A DNA stretch of 64,000 bases from JAHBNG01 sp039028975 (GCA_039028975.1 JBCCHB010000081.1:1-64000); one strand, 5' to 3'; shown: positions 52,925 to 63,009, counted from the first letter of the stretch. The notes: generated from the letters alone by a model not told the origin. Translations and numbers: made by a program.

Positions 52925-53214
52925 TACAACTGCTCTATCTCTGACGTCAATCGCACTTCCATTTGGCTGATTCGACCTTTACCACATTGGCGATTCTCTC
53001 TCCAATATTCTCTGACACATGCCAAGTGAGACGGTTGTCATCGAAAAGGTCCCATGGGCTTCAATTGGACCTCGCTCTGGTCGTGCGACGCTTGCCTTCG
53101 GTAGCAAACGACATTAGGTAAATTACGTATGCAGCATAACTCAGCACACAAAAATGCAGGGGAAAGAAAACTCCCGCCCCTGCCTGTTGAGTCAGATATT
53201 ACGGTAAATACAGT
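52925..53214. other. Intergenic region, no recognised gene
   Basis: A minus-strand stretch can be read as ERGPIEAHGTFSMTTVSLGM in one frame, but the homology is not one I can name and stops interrupt every frame. No hairpin or repeat was seen. Confidence 0.4.
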
Positions 53215-54465
53215 CTAGCTACCATATAGCCCTGTATTAGGGAAAAATGCACTCCAGGCGAACCAGAAGTGGTCGAAGCTAAGGACTCGTTCAAGCTGCG
53301 TACCAGCCAGTTCCCCGTCCACAGCTTCACCAGTGATAAGCCACGTGCTACCAGTTTCCTCATCTGAGAAGGTGCCATCTTCATTATCAACGAAGGTTAA
53401 CGTTTGGTCGCCCACCTGTCGATTGTAGACACCCACGCTACCGACATCACGACCGTTTTCGATGATGGACGAGTCAAGCGCACTCGCAGTACCATCCTTA
53501 TGCAGAACGACAAGAGACATGTCAGCAACCTCATCATTAATGGCCCCTTCGTCGCTGGCATCGCTGAATGAGTAGGCCATAATTGTGCCGTCCAAATCTA
53601 TGCCAACGACACGCTCAAGGGCAGCAAGGCGCTCATCAATCTCGCCAGAGAATAAGAATGGACGTGCAGATGTGTCATACCCTCCGTAGGGATTTGCACC
53701 ATACTGTCGACGAAAGTCCGGCGTCTCCATAACCAATCCATCTTCGTAGCGATCGACGAAGTCTGCAAAGCTCAAAACCTGGCTTGGCAGGAAAGTCAAC
53801 TGTCGTCCAGCATATTCACCAATAAGTCCCTCACCCGTAAACTGCTGCCACCACGTCTCTGTCTGGCGATCATACATAATCAGATCACTATTACGCAAAC
53901 GACCCGTGGTACCAAAATCGAGAATTTGCCCATCGAATTCTCGGTCGAATACAATACTGGCGTTGCAGAGCGGACAGAAGGTCACGGAAACAGGTTTTCC
54001 CCCTACCTCATCATTAACAATTTCATGCCAAATTAGAATGGATAGCGGATAGGCTTTGGCTTCACCTTCATGGGTAAATACAATGACCGGTTCCTGCTCG
54101 CTGAGTCGTTCTGTTGCATCCACCGCAGGTTCAAATGTAGGATCATCGACGCTTGGGATTCCATCTTTCGGGGGACCCCCTGACAAAATTTCCGAATATT
54201 CAACAGTTCGTTGGCTGAAATCTGTCGTCCAGTTGGCCGTATTGAACGGTGGAGCTTCAGCAGGTAAGAGTTCAACATCAGTCGCTAATTCTGGATCGCT
54301 AGATTCGGCCTCCATCGATTCTTCTTGAGCCATACCTTCTTCCTGTGCAGGCTCATCGGCTGTATCAGATGATGCAGTGGGCAACATCTGCATCGTACAG
54401 GCCGCAGTCATAAAAACCATCACCACCGCCAAGACTAACCACTCTAAACGCAATTTTTGCAACAC
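53215..54465 (-). CDS. DUF3179 family lipoprotein
   Basis: The 416 residues have a lipoprotein leader (LEWLVLAVVMVFMTAAC, lipid Cys near 23), an acidic linker and the DUF3179 domain. The domain includes DGIPSVDDPTFEP, VIVFTHEGEAKAYPLSILIWHEIVNDE, VTFCPLCNASIVFDR with its paired Cys, and SGRLRNSDLIMYDRQTETWWQQF-like GRLRNSDLIMYDRQTE. GVYNRQVGDQTLTF is also conserved. The CPLCN motif may bind metal. Function unknown. Start GTG 54465 (or TTG 54462) has GGAGG just upstream; an ATG at 54486 has no ribosome site. Confidence 0.85.
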   Translation of the reverse strand: MLQKLRLEWLVLAVVMVFMTAACTMQMLPTASSDTADEPAQEEGMAQEESMEAESSDPELATDVELLPAEAPPFNTANWTTDFSQRTVEYSEILSGGPPKDGIPSVDDPTFEPAVDATERLSEQEPVIVFTHEGEAKAYPLSILIWHEIVNDEVGGKPVSVTFCPLCNASIVFDREFDGQILDFGTTGRLRNSDLIMYDRQTETWWQQFTGEGLIGEYAGRQLTFLPSQVLSFADFVDRYEDGLVMETPDFRRQYGANPYGGYDTSARPFLFSGEIDERLAALERVVGIDLDGTIMAYSFSDASDEGAINDEVADMSLVVLHKDGTASALDSSIIENGRDVGSVGVYNRQVGDQTLTFVDNEDGTFSDEETGSTWLITGEAVDGELAGTQLERVLSFDHFWFAWSAFFPNTGLYGS

Positions 54466-54887
54466 GGTTTCCTCCGTATTTATCATAGGATGTTTGAAAT
54501 GCACAGATACTGTTACAATGTGCCACAAGATCATAGCACAGGATGTAGCATGGCCTACGCGAAGTGCACTGGAGGATTTTTATGGTTTATCACACCTACT
54601 TCGTCGATTTTCACCTGACTTTTGTACAATTGCACTGTTGCTCAAATGCGCATCTCCATAAGTGGTTCAACTCGCTGAATAGTGCAGCTTTCTTTTGCTG
54701 CCCGTATTGAACGACAGGGTGCACCAGAGCCACTTGAGTGAATCATGGCTGGTATCGACTCAATTTGGAAAGAACACAATTTCCGGACTACGTTTCCGCC
54801 ACAGGCACCAACGATCCATCATCATATTTGGGTGTCTATGGCTATCAAATTCGACTAAGGTTTCCCCTGTGCTGTTTACTCATGCTG
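54466..54887. other. Intergenic region between DUF3179 and MalG-like genes
   Basis: Contains a possible 42-codon plus-strand frame at 54582-54710 (ATG after GGAGG, several CC pairs and a final FCCPY). It has no recognised homology and may be a remnant. The divergent promoter of the DUF3179 gene should lie near 54480-54540. Confidence 0.4.
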
Positions 54888-55787
54888 TTAACCCTTAAGT
54901 GCTCCGTCTGCCAGGCCACGTACAAAGTGCTTCTGTGCCAAGAAAAATACAATTGCAATCGGCAGTGTGGAAAAGACCATGCCCGCTGCAATCACGTTGA
55001 AGCTGCCATAAAAGGCCGAATTGAGCATGAGAATACCCAGCGTGATAGGAAAGAACTCTTCGCTAGTTAGATAGATGAGTGGGCGCAGGTAATCTCCCCA
55101 CGTTGCCGCAAAAGCTGTTGTTGCAGCAAAGGCTAAGGTTGGCCGTGTTAACGGCAGCATGATCTGCCAAAAGATGCGAAATTCTCCAGCTCCGTCCACA
55201 ATCGCCGCGGACTCCAGTTCCTGAGGCAAGCCCTGAAATGCCTGTCGCATGAGGAAGATGGTAAAGGCACTGGTCCAGACTGGCACAATCAGGCTCTGAT
55301 AGTTATTTAATCCCAATAAGGCTTTTACGACCAGGTAAGTTGGAATCAGCGTCGCCTCGACCGGGACAATAAAGGTTGCCAGAATCAACCCGAAAATTAG
55401 ATTGCGCCCAGGAAATCGCCAACGCCCTAGCACATAGCCCGCCAGGGACGAGACAAAGAGCATGGGCACAATCTCTCCGATTACGTAGATAAAGCTATTG
55501 ACCAGGAAGCGCAGGAAGGGGAACTGATTCACCAATTCGCCAAAGTGATAGGCCGTTGGCGTCCAGCCACCGACCCAGGGTAGTAGATTAGGGGGGAAGG
55601 CGTATGGGTTCACCGATGAAGGCGAAATCGATACCGCAAACATCCACAGAAACGGGTAGATAAAGGCAATGCAGAGGGGTGTCATCACCAGGATGGTCAG
55701 CAGATCGCCCCAGGCAAATTTATGTCGAGTGGCTAAGGCCGCTCTAGCCATTGGCTGCGATTGGGATGTCGATCGAAAAAGCGCCAC
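54888..55787 (-). CDS. CUT1 sugar ABC transporter permease, MalG-like
   Basis: The 299-residue protein has six membrane segments and the MalG EAA loop (ELESAAIVDGAGEFRIFWQIMLPLTRP). SISPSSVNPYAFPP and NFLRFLVNSFIYV-like text near 95 are family features. It pairs with the MalF-like protein to import mono- or oligosaccharides or sugar derivatives. It starts at GTG 55787, 16 bases after the MalF-like stop, with GAGGG upstream. The ATPase (MsmX/UgpC type) is not in this window; in many Chloroflexota one shared ATPase serves several CUT1 systems. Confidence 0.9.
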   Translation of the reverse strand: MALFRSTSQSQPMARAALATRHKFAWGDLLTILVMTPLCIAFIYPFLWMFAVSISPSSVNPYAFPPNLLPWVGGWTPTAYHFGELVNQFPFLRFLVNSFIYVIGEIVPMLFVSSLAGYVLGRWRFPGRNLIFGLILATFIVPVEATLIPTYLVVKALLGLNNYQSLIVPVWTSAFTIFLMRQAFQGLPQELESAAIVDGAGEFRIFWQIMLPLTRPTLAFAATTAFAATWGDYLRPLIYLTSEEFFPITLGILMLNSAFYGSFNVIAAGMVFSTLPIAIVFFLAQKHFVRGLADGALKG

Positions 55788-55803
55788 TAGCCTTGATCCC
55801 TCA

Positions 55804-56721
55804 CTATTGATTTCTCTCAGAAATTTTTAGGCTCAGCCAGGTTAGCAGCAGGATCCCCACCGTCATTACCATGGCCATGGCTGACGCATAGCCAAAGCGG
55901 AAGTGCTGAAATGCCTGCTGATAAACGGTCAGCATGACGCTTTGCGTGGCCAATCCAGGCCCGCCATTGGTCATCACAAAGACTTCGCCAAAGAGCTTCA
56001 GGCTGCCAATGGTAGCGATGATTACGACCAGCGTTGCCATTGGTCGAATCTGGGGTAAAATCACATGCCAGAGCCGTTGCGTCCAGTTTGCACCATCGAT
56101 CATAGCCGCCTCAACCAGCTCGGATGGCACGTTCTGCAAGCCAGCCAGATATAGAATGGCATAGTAGCCGCTCGACTTGAAGACCGTCACCGACATGATA
56201 GCCCACAACGCCCAATTGCTCTTTTTTAGGAACGAGATAGGTTCATATTCGGCACCAAAAAGCCCAAAGAGCCGGATGAGTAGCTCATTAACAACCCCAT
56301 CGCTGCGATAGATATAGATAAAGACCGTTGCTACCACTACCATAGAGATAATATGGGGAAAATAAACCCCTGCCCGAAACAGACCAATCCCCTTGAATGC
56401 TCGGTTGAGCGGAAAAGCCATCAGCAGCGGTACCACCACCAAAAACGGAATAACGCCCAGCGCATACCGAAGCACCACCCAAATCGCGGCCTGGAAGATC
56501 CTATCCTCGAAGATGCGACTATAGTTCTCCAACCCCACAAAGACGCTGGGGACACCCGGCGTGTAGCGCGTAAAACTGATCCCGACGCCCCACAGCAGCG
56601 GGATTAGCAAGAAAACGACCAATCCTAGTAAAGCAGGTGCTAGAAAGAGGTAGGCCAAGTAGGTCCGCCGTTGCTGTAGGCTCATGCGGCGCCCTGCTTG
56701 TGGTTGAGTAGTGACAGCCAT
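55804..56721 (-). CDS. CUT1 sugar ABC transporter permease, MalF/UgpA-like
   Basis: The 305-residue inner-membrane protein begins with YLAYLFLAPALLGLVVFLLIPLLWG and ISFTRYTPGVPSVFVGLENYSRIF. It has the EAA loop VPSELVEAAMIDGANWTQRLWHVILPQIRP and FGEVFVMTNGGPGLATQSVMLTVYQQAF, diagnostic for CUT1. It is preceded by the solute-binding gene with a 164-base gap. ATG 56721 has no strong ribosome site, so coupling to the upstream message is likely. Confidence 0.9.
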   Translation of the reverse strand: MAVTTQPQAGRRMSLQQRRTYLAYLFLAPALLGLVVFLLIPLLWGVGISFTRYTPGVPSVFVGLENYSRIFEDRIFQAAIWVVLRYALGVIPFLVVVPLLMAFPLNRAFKGIGLFRAGVYFPHIISMVVVATVFIYIYRSDGVVNELLIRLFGLFGAEYEPISFLKKSNWALWAIMSVTVFKSSGYYAILYLAGLQNVPSELVEAAMIDGANWTQRLWHVILPQIRPMATLVVIIATIGSLKLFGEVFVMTNGGPGLATQSVMLTVYQQAFQHFRFGYASAMAMVMTVGILLLTWLSLKISERNQ

Positions 56722-56885
56722 GGTCTGTAAGATGATTAAGTTGAGAGGTTGAATAAGACAACGAGGATGAGGGAATGACCAAGGATGCGGATCATCTCAA
56801 CGGCGTTGATCGCCCGCTTTGCGAACATCTTGTCACCTCAATCATTCCGTCAACTCTCTGCTCCGCTCAGGGCGAGCCTGTCATC

Positions 56886-58262
56886 TTAGGAAACTCCTGC
56901 TTCCAGTGCTGCCTCAACGGCCCCGTTAATTTCCTCTTCCCACTTAGCGAGGAAGTCGGCTGTGGGCATATTGCCTTCGACCAGAGCTAGTTCATCGTTG
57001 GCGACAAGTTGCCAGACCTCTTCGGCTACAGTCGTCCAGTAGAAGACGGGCTTGCTCTTGGGTTCTATGGCAACGCTCTTCATGTCGGCAATACCGATAT
57101 CGATGGACTTGCGGATAAGCTCGGCTTGGTAGTTCTCTGGCTCTTCTGCGGGCGGCTCGGTGAAGAATGGATCATCCAGCGCTGGCAGATAGGCTGGCGC
57201 AATGGCTACAGCTTTGGCAAAAGGCACAAAGTTCTCGGTGCGCACAACCGAGAGAACAAAGTCCACGGCCACGTCAGCATTGGGTGAGTCTTTGGAGATG
57301 ACAAAGATCTGCGGGTCCGCGGCAATGCGGTTGGCACTACCCACAGCTGTGGGTATCACGTCAAATTCCCCTGCTTCGAGCACTTCATTTTCAGTACGGT
57401 TCAAAATCCATGGCCCGGTGTTGATAAAGGCCCCAATATCCTGCCAGAACCAGTCGATGGCGACGCGGAAGTTGGGGCAAGCATATCCATCTGGGCTGAG
57501 CATCCCCTCTTCGTTTAGGGCGAGGATTGTGTCGATATGCGCCGCCCACTCTGGCGTGTTGACCGCAGCAGCGGAGCCGTCTTCATTGAGCAGTTCCAGT
57601 CCCTCCTCAAAGGCCCAGGATTGGCTGTTCCAGCAATCAACCCATGGGAATACACCACTCCCCCACACCTCCTGCCCACTACGACCGATGTCGAACACAT
57701 CTTGCCATGTGGCGGGCGGATTGGCCAGATCGACTCCGGCGGCTGCGGCTAGCTTGCCGTTGACAACTGCAGGACGAGCGAACGTGGTATACCAAGGGAT
57801 TGCATAGTGGTTGCCCCCAATAGCACCCGATTCCCAGAAGCCACCAAATGCCTCTTGATCCTCTGTTGGTACCAAATCATCCAACGCCCGTACAGCTCCC
57901 AGCTCAATAAATCGTGCCATCTGATACATGTTGGCTGCATCAGGCGCATTGCCGCCAGCCAGCGTTGTCGCATACTTTTGGGCTACCTCGTTGCCCGGCA
58001 CGTCAACCCAATCGATAGTAACGTTTGGGTTCGCCTCTTCGTAGGCATCAATGTACCCCTGCATAATCTCGCCAAAGGTACTCTTAAGGTTAATAGTCCA
58101 CCACTCGATCGTAATTTCACTATCGCCCGTACCACCACCGGAATTTGCAGGTGTACCCGCCTGAGGAACAGCACAGGCAGAGAGGAAGTTTCCAGCTATA
58201 GCTGCAGTACCAAATAGGGTGGTACCCCGTAAGAAATCACGTCGGGAAAGGTGCTGTTTCAT
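56886..58262 (-). CDS. Sugar ABC transporter solute-binding protein (family 1), Tat lipoprotein
   Basis: The 458 residues open with a twin-arginine signal, SRRDFLRGTTLFG (RR at 7-8), ending in the lipobox LSAC with Cys at 30. The mature protein has ITIEWWTINLKSTFGEIMQGY, YEEANPNVTIDWVDVPG, YAIPWYTTFARPAVVNGKLAAAAGVD and a C-terminal IGIADMKSVAIEPKSK. That is the SBP-1 fold of malto- or glycerol-phosphate-type importers. Combination of Tat export and a lipid anchor is common in this phylum. ATG 58262 has AAGGAG 8 bases upstream. It heads the SBP-MalF-MalG set. Confidence 0.9.
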   Translation of the reverse strand: MKQHLSRRDFLRGTTLFGTAAIAGNFLSACAVPQAGTPANSGGGTGDSEITIEWWTINLKSTFGEIMQGYIDAYEEANPNVTIDWVDVPGNEVAQKYATTLAGGNAPDAANMYQMARFIELGAVRALDDLVPTEDQEAFGGFWESGAIGGNHYAIPWYTTFARPAVVNGKLAAAAGVDLANPPATWQDVFDIGRSGQEVWGSGVFPWVDCWNSQSWAFEEGLELLNEDGSAAAVNTPEWAAHIDTILALNEEGMLSPDGYACPNFRVAIDWFWQDIGAFINTGPWILNRTENEVLEAGEFDVIPTAVGSANRIAADPQIFVISKDSPNADVAVDFVLSVVRTENFVPFAKAVAIAPAYLPALDDPFFTEPPAEEPENYQAELIRKSIDIGIADMKSVAIEPKSKPVFYWTTVAEEVWQLVANDELALVEGNMPTADFLAKWEEEINGAVEAALEAGVS

Positions 58263-58315
58263 TGGGTTCTCCTTGTGTGGTATTAGTTTGAAAACTATCA
58301 GTGGAAGAAGTGCTT

Positions 58316-58392
58316 AGAGTCTATCCGAAAAGTGGTTGTGAGTTCCCATACGTAGTCGAGTGAAGAGATGTTACCACAGAGCTTTTTGGATA
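58316..58392 (+). repeat. Small inverted-repeat element, copy B (MITE-like)
   Basis: Contains CTATCCGAAAAGTGGTTGTG and ends CAGAGCTTTTTGGATA. It matches copy A at 14735-14817 in the opposite orientation, with the same ends and a diverged middle. It lies upstream of the solute-binding gene, in its promoter region, where it may affect expression. Confidence 0.7.
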
Positions 58393-58492
58393 TACACATA
58401 GAAGAGACAGGGTAAGTCCCTCATGAGAGTATAGCAGCAAAATTCGTTAAAGGGTATTCTGTTTATGGCTCGAATCTGGGCTGCCGACTTTG

Positions 58493-60208
58493 CTACCGAT
58501 AATGGGGCGTGCCTGCCAAATGATACTCAAGCAAATGCCCTCTTGCCCCCGTATAAAAGATGCCAGGTTGCCCCTCTATAATTTGATAGAGATCGGGAAT
58601 CGGTGGCGGCTCGAGATAGAGGATCCTATTCATGCCGATATCAAGCCGGAAGAGATCCGAATTGGTCACACCATAGATGTGGCCGTCGCTGGCTGCTGTA
58701 AGGTGAATAATGCCATACGTCTCTGGTACACCCATCAGTGGCGTCCCTCTGCTACGTATCCTCCAGGTTTCCACTACCTGTCGCTGATCACAGTCGAAGG
58801 CAAAGAGCACCCCTGCGCTGGTAGAGCCATAGATGAGGCCATTTCCCGAGCTAACCGCCAAAGATGTAACCGCAACCGCGTCGCCGTCGGGGATACACGT
58901 AAAGATACGTTCCTGCAACTGCGAGTCAAAGATAAATAGCTTACCTTGAGTCGTCGTTTCGATGCAGCCGCGTCCCCCACTGATGCTGGTACCGCCATAG
59001 ACATAGCGATCATCCGCAGCCACACATTGAATGCTCTGTTCCTCATCTACAAAGACGTGGATCTCCTCCTTCTCTGAATCGAAACGAGCTAGTCCACCGC
59101 CTTGGATACCGTAATCGGCACGGCAGGCGATATAGATACAGCCATCGGGGCCAATTGTGTACTCAAAGGGACGATTCATGTTGGAGCCAATCTGACCTAA
59201 ACAGCGAGGATTGGCGTCTGTCGCCAGCCCACCCACATCCTGTCGTGGATGCCATGGCTGGGCTGGATCATAGACAGCCCAATAGGCGCCTGTGTAAGAG
59301 CCAAAGTAGAGCTTTTCCTCGTGGGCGATCACGTCATAGACTTCGCCATTACCAAAGCCGACGCGGCCTAGATCTGCCAGGTTTCGAGCCCCTGGGTCAA
59401 AGCTGAAGATGTGCATGGAGATGATGGTGCTCCCGTAGATTTTGCCATCCGGCCCCTTGGTGAGACCAACTATATCGGTTGCCACCTTGGGCTGATATGC
59501 GAAAGAACGAGGCTCACCATCGACTGTATAGGTACCAGCATAGATATCGGCCTGGATGTCCCGGCTTGTGGCGTTGGTCGAGTCGGCAGGTTCATGCGGT
59601 GCAGAAGCTAGCAAGCGTTTCTTGCCTGTAGCTGGATCAAAAGCAATCCACTCTCCTGGACGGGTGCGGATCACGTTGCAGATGATTTCACCTGTTTCAT
59701 TAAGCGAATGGGGACGACACCAGATCTGTTGATCAGCCACGATAGGTTCTGGCGCTTGACAGCCGTGATCATGCCACGTTTCAGTCTCCGGAGCAAAGCT
59801 AACCAGGTGACCATAAGGATGGGTCCCCAAATAGACGCACCCATTATTCCCCAACACAGCGCCCACAAAGCGTTGACCGTTCAAGGGCGGAAAGCCGTGA
59901 TAAGCCAGCGTTTGCATCTCCGGTCGCCACGATAAGAGCATATTCCCGGGTTGATTGAGGCCGTGATAGGTGTAGAGCCAAAGACGGCCTGTGTGGGGAT
60001 CGACCGTCCCATTAAACTCACGAGCACCAATCCGATATTCCGCTACGATCCCGCCTGCATCCACATCGATCGCAAAGAGGTTTGCTCCTTCCTGACCAAA
60101 CTCGCCACCCCAGATCAGGTCTCGTTTCTGGACTGGATCGTAAGTAATCCAGGGCCCACCCATCCAGCCACCGACAACCGGACGGCCCAGGTCAAAATAG
60201 ACACCCAT
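58493..60208 (-). CDS. Beta-propeller protein, about 571 aa
   Basis: The protein is a long run of alternating strands such as GKIYGSTIISMHIFSFDPG, KLYFGSYTGAYWAVYDP, GCIYIACRADYGIQGGGLARFD and GVLFAFDCDQRQVVETWR. These are PQQ- or lactonase-like propeller blades. No quinone or heme motif is obvious and there is no leader. It starts at ATG 60208 with CAGGAG 8 bases upstream. Next to a CUT1 importer and an enolase-superfamily gene, it may be a sugar lactonase or dehydrogenase-like enzyme. Confidence 0.7.
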   Translation of the reverse strand: MGVYFDLGRPVVGGWMGGPWITYDPVQKRDLIWGGEFGQEGANLFAIDVDAGGIVAEYRIGAREFNGTVDPHTGRLWLYTYHGLNQPGNMLLSWRPEMQTLAYHGFPPLNGQRFVGAVLGNNGCVYLGTHPYGHLVSFAPETETWHDHGCQAPEPIVADQQIWCRPHSLNETGEIICNVIRTRPGEWIAFDPATGKKRLLASAPHEPADSTNATSRDIQADIYAGTYTVDGEPRSFAYQPKVATDIVGLTKGPDGKIYGSTIISMHIFSFDPGARNLADLGRVGFGNGEVYDVIAHEEKLYFGSYTGAYWAVYDPAQPWHPRQDVGGLATDANPRCLGQIGSNMNRPFEYTIGPDGCIYIACRADYGIQGGGLARFDSEKEEIHVFVDEEQSIQCVAADDRYVYGGTSISGGRGCIETTTQGKLFIFDSQLQERIFTCIPDGDAVAVTSLAVSSGNGLIYGSTSAGVLFAFDCDQRQVVETWRIRSRGTPLMGVPETYGIIHLTAASDGHIYGVTNSDLFRLDIGMNRILYLEPPPIPDLYQIIEGQPGIFYTGARGHLLEYHLAGTPHYR

Positions 60209-60231
60209 ACTTTTCTCCTGATGTAATTCGA

Positions 60232-61375
60232 CTACTTCATGCGGAAGAACTCTACCTTCTCCTCATCCAACTCAACGCCCAGCCCAGCACCTTCAGGTGG
60301 GCGCGCCTCCCCTGCGATAATGGGCAAAGGCTCCGTCAATATGCCCTCTTCGTAATAAAAGGGACTCAGAATATCGCAGGGGAAATCTTCAGCCGCGATA
60401 GTCGTGGTCGCCATGCCTAGGTGGATCATGGCGGCGTTGGCTACCCCCAGTTCCAGGTTAGATCCAATGGTACAGACCAGACCTGCTGCTTCGGCCACTG
60501 AAGCAATTTGACGGGCCGAACTAATTCCCCCCCCTTTGCCCACATAAACTGACAATACATCTGCAGCATTGGCGCGTACAATCGCCATGGCGTCTTGCGA
60601 GCTGTAAACGCTCTCATCAGCCATGACAGGAATGTCCACTTGCCGTCGTACATCGGCCAGCCACGCGATATCCAGATCGGGTACCGGTTGCTCGGCAAAA
60701 AATATGTCGTGTTCAATCAACCGCGGAATAGTCTGAATCGCCTCACGCGGTGACCAACCACCATTGGCATCGACGCCCAGCCTCACATTGGGTCCGATAG
60801 CCTCTCGAACGGCTTTAACACGTGCCACATCCGCCTCTGGCTCAATCCCAACCTTGACTTTCATGGCGCGGAACCCTTACCTTGACTTTCATGGCGCGGA
60901 ACCCTTGGTCCACAGCCCAGGCTGCAATTTCCGCAGCTTGGGGCGGCTCTAGTCCGGAGACTGAGTATTTGGTTGTGACAAAGTCGCGCACGGCTCCACC
61001 CAAAAGCTGATAAACAGGCAAATTGGCGACCTTACCCAGAATGTCCCAAAAGGCCATCTCCAGAGCGGCTTTGGTAAAGGGGTTGTTGGCAATGCTGCGC
61101 TGAATGAGTCGGATCAATCGCTCCACTTGAGTCGGATCTTGCCCAATGAGCAACGGGGCCAGATAGCGTTCGATCAAATGGGCAGAGGTGAATTGATCCT
61201 CACCACTCCAATGGGGTGTACAGGAAACTTCCCCCAGGCCAACCAGCCCTTCATCTGTATGGACCTTGATCAGCAGAAAAGGTGACTCTTTGTGGTAGCC
61301 GCGTCCACTGCGGATTGCCCGCGAATGGTTGATGGGGACCGTGACGGGTATGGTTTCGATTTGGGTGATCTTCAT
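60232..61375 (-). pseudogene. Mandelate racemase/muconate lactonizing enzyme family, frameshifted
   Basis: Two overlapping frames give a whole enolase-superfamily enzyme. The N-terminal cap is intact (MKITQIETIPVTVPINHSRA, GKVANLPVYQLLGGAVRD), ending GFRAMKVKV. The second frame starts at the same MKVKV and continues with VRLGVDANGGWS, IFFAEQPVPD, IPVMADESVY, VYVGKGGG and IGSNLELGVA. The KxK base, three acidic metal ligands and the ADE motif are all present. A perfect 28-bp tandem duplication at 60851-60906 shifts the frame. Removing one copy yields a normal enzyme of about 370 residues. Its start overlaps the stop of the DMFase-like gene (ATGA). Confidence 0.9.
60851..60906. repeat. Perfect 28-bp tandem duplication
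   Basis: ACCTTGACTTTCATGGCGCG plus GAACCCTT occurs twice without a mismatch at 60851-60878 and 60879-60906. It lies inside the enolase-superfamily gene and shifts its frame by one base. The absence of differences suggests a recent event or an assembly artefact. Confidence 0.95.
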
Positions 61376-62958
61376 TTAAGAAATTGCTCCAATACATTGG
61401 CGGTGATACGGGAGACATGAACATCAACTAGAATTGAACTTACCCACGTAATGGAGCCAGCAGAAAAGACGGCCCCACCGCTCTCTGTTTTATAGGTCAC
61501 CACCTGGGCGCCACCTTCATCGGGGTTTAATCCAGTCGCCAGCAATTCAATATTGGCGGGTGAGGAGGCGGATATCTTGTCGGTCTCATGTCCCGACGCG
61601 CCACCAGGCACTCGCTCGTGGAGACTGGCTTCGCCAAACGTCTCGTCATGGTGGAGGCGCGTTCCCCTAAAGGCCCAATGATCTGCATTGATGACTCGAT
61701 AGGGTGCCGCGGTCATGATTCCCCGTGGGTCATAGACAATGCCCAGAAGGTTTGCCTCCGATTCGCCAACCCGGGCATGAAAACGGCTCTCAATAGTTGA
61801 GTTGTGTCCCCAAACACGCTCGTTGGCATTTTGCACGATCATGGTTTGGTCATTAGGAAACTCAACTTCAGCATTGATCCCATTGCCGCCTAGATAGAGC
61901 AATTTGCCGCCGCGGTTGTGAACCCAATCTTTCACGGCAAAATACATCTCTCGGGACCAATATTCAGGATGGGTAGAGATTATTAGCACCTTGTAGGCAT
62001 CCAAATTAAGTGTGCCGTCATGGAGCTGCGTTTCACCGTAGAAATCGTAGGCAAAGCCCTCTTGCTCAAGCCATCCTAAAAAACGCCATTCTGCAGGCGC
62101 AATGTGATTGGGCGCGCGGCCAGCAATCGGATCTGTTAGATGCGTGGCCTCGGGAATGTGATTGATTGGCTCAGGTCGATCAAAGGAGAGAGGTGCGTAT
62201 GTATCCGAATCGTAATGCAGATGGTTGGGATCGGTATAACGCTTTAGCTCCAGACGTGCGTTGACGGTTGGCTTCTCTGGCAGGGCGATTGGGCTCGCGT
62301 AGTTGCTGCGTCCGCCAAAATTGTTATAAGCGTTCCAGGTGATATTCGAGGCTAGGACGGCAATCTTAGCGGTCGGTTGAGAGGGGGCTACAATCCATGG
62401 GGCACTAAAAAAGCGCCCTGATGGCGTGCTGGCATGGAGATAGTAGAGCCCTGTTCGTTCTGGTGCCGTCAAAAACTGTAAATGATGGGGACTGGTGTAG
62501 CCAAACTTGTTCCATTGCACGCCGGTCTGTGTAAAATCCCCATCTGGCGTAATCTGCATGGTCGCGAGGGGGCCGTGCTCATCGTACCAGCCAATGAGCT
62601 GAATAAACTCTTTCGTTGCGCCATATCGCCACAGCTCTAGCTTGTATTCCTCGACCGAGTGAACGCGAAATTCGGCCTTTTCCCCACCCTTGACCCATTT
62701 TGGCCACATATAGGCCAACAGACCATCTTTTAATAGGCGAAAGTGATAGGGTTTGCCATCACTGATTGCCATTTTGACGCTCTTCTGACCATAGCCGTCT
62801 TTGTATAGCGTTACCCTCGCTGGGCTAGGTGCAACATCAGCATAAACCGCTCCAGTTGCGCGAGATGTCGCTTCAATCGATTGGCCATCGATTTCAAACT
62901 CCAGCAAAACTCCAGGTATAGCAACATACCGCTCATCACTAACGTAGCCAACAAGCAT
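61372..62958 (-). CDS. N,N-dimethylformamidase beta subunit-like protein
   Basis: The 528 residues match the large subunit-like C-terminal domain of DMF amidase: MLVGYVSDERYVAIPGVLLEF, then NITWNAYNNFGGRSNYAS, a long loop FDRPEPINHIPEATHL, LIISTHPEYWSREMYFAV, KLLYLGGNGINAEVEF and the end GGAVFSAGSITWVSSIL. True DMFase needs a small partner, absent here, and most genomic relatives have no known substrate. The early segment 1-110 is a beta-sandwich-like extra domain. ATG 62958 has AAAGGAG. It is coupled to the enolase-superfamily gene by a four-base overlap. Confidence 0.85.
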   Translation of the reverse strand: MLVGYVSDERYVAIPGVLLEFEIDGQSIEATSRATGAVYADVAPSPARVTLYKDGYGQKSVKMAISDGKPYHFRLLKDGLLAYMWPKWVKGGEKAEFRVHSVEEYKLELWRYGATKEFIQLIGWYDEHGPLATMQITPDGDFTQTGVQWNKFGYTSPHHLQFLTAPERTGLYYLHASTPSGRFFSAPWIVAPSQPTAKIAVLASNITWNAYNNFGGRSNYASPIALPEKPTVNARLELKRYTDPNHLHYDSDTYAPLSFDRPEPINHIPEATHLTDPIAGRAPNHIAPAEWRFLGWLEQEGFAYDFYGETQLHDGTLNLDAYKVLIISTHPEYWSREMYFAVKDWVHNRGGKLLYLGGNGINAEVEFPNDQTMIVQNANERVWGHNSTIESRFHARVGESEANLLGIVYDPRGIMTAAPYRVINADHWAFRGTRLHHDETFGEASLHERVPGGASGHETDKISASSPANIELLATGLNPDEGGAQVVTYKTESGGAVFSAGSITWVSSILVDVHVSRITANVLEQFLK

Positions 62959-63009
62959 TGAGATCTCCTTTGGGTTTGAGATAGGGCTGTATACCTATAG
63001 AGCGACTGG

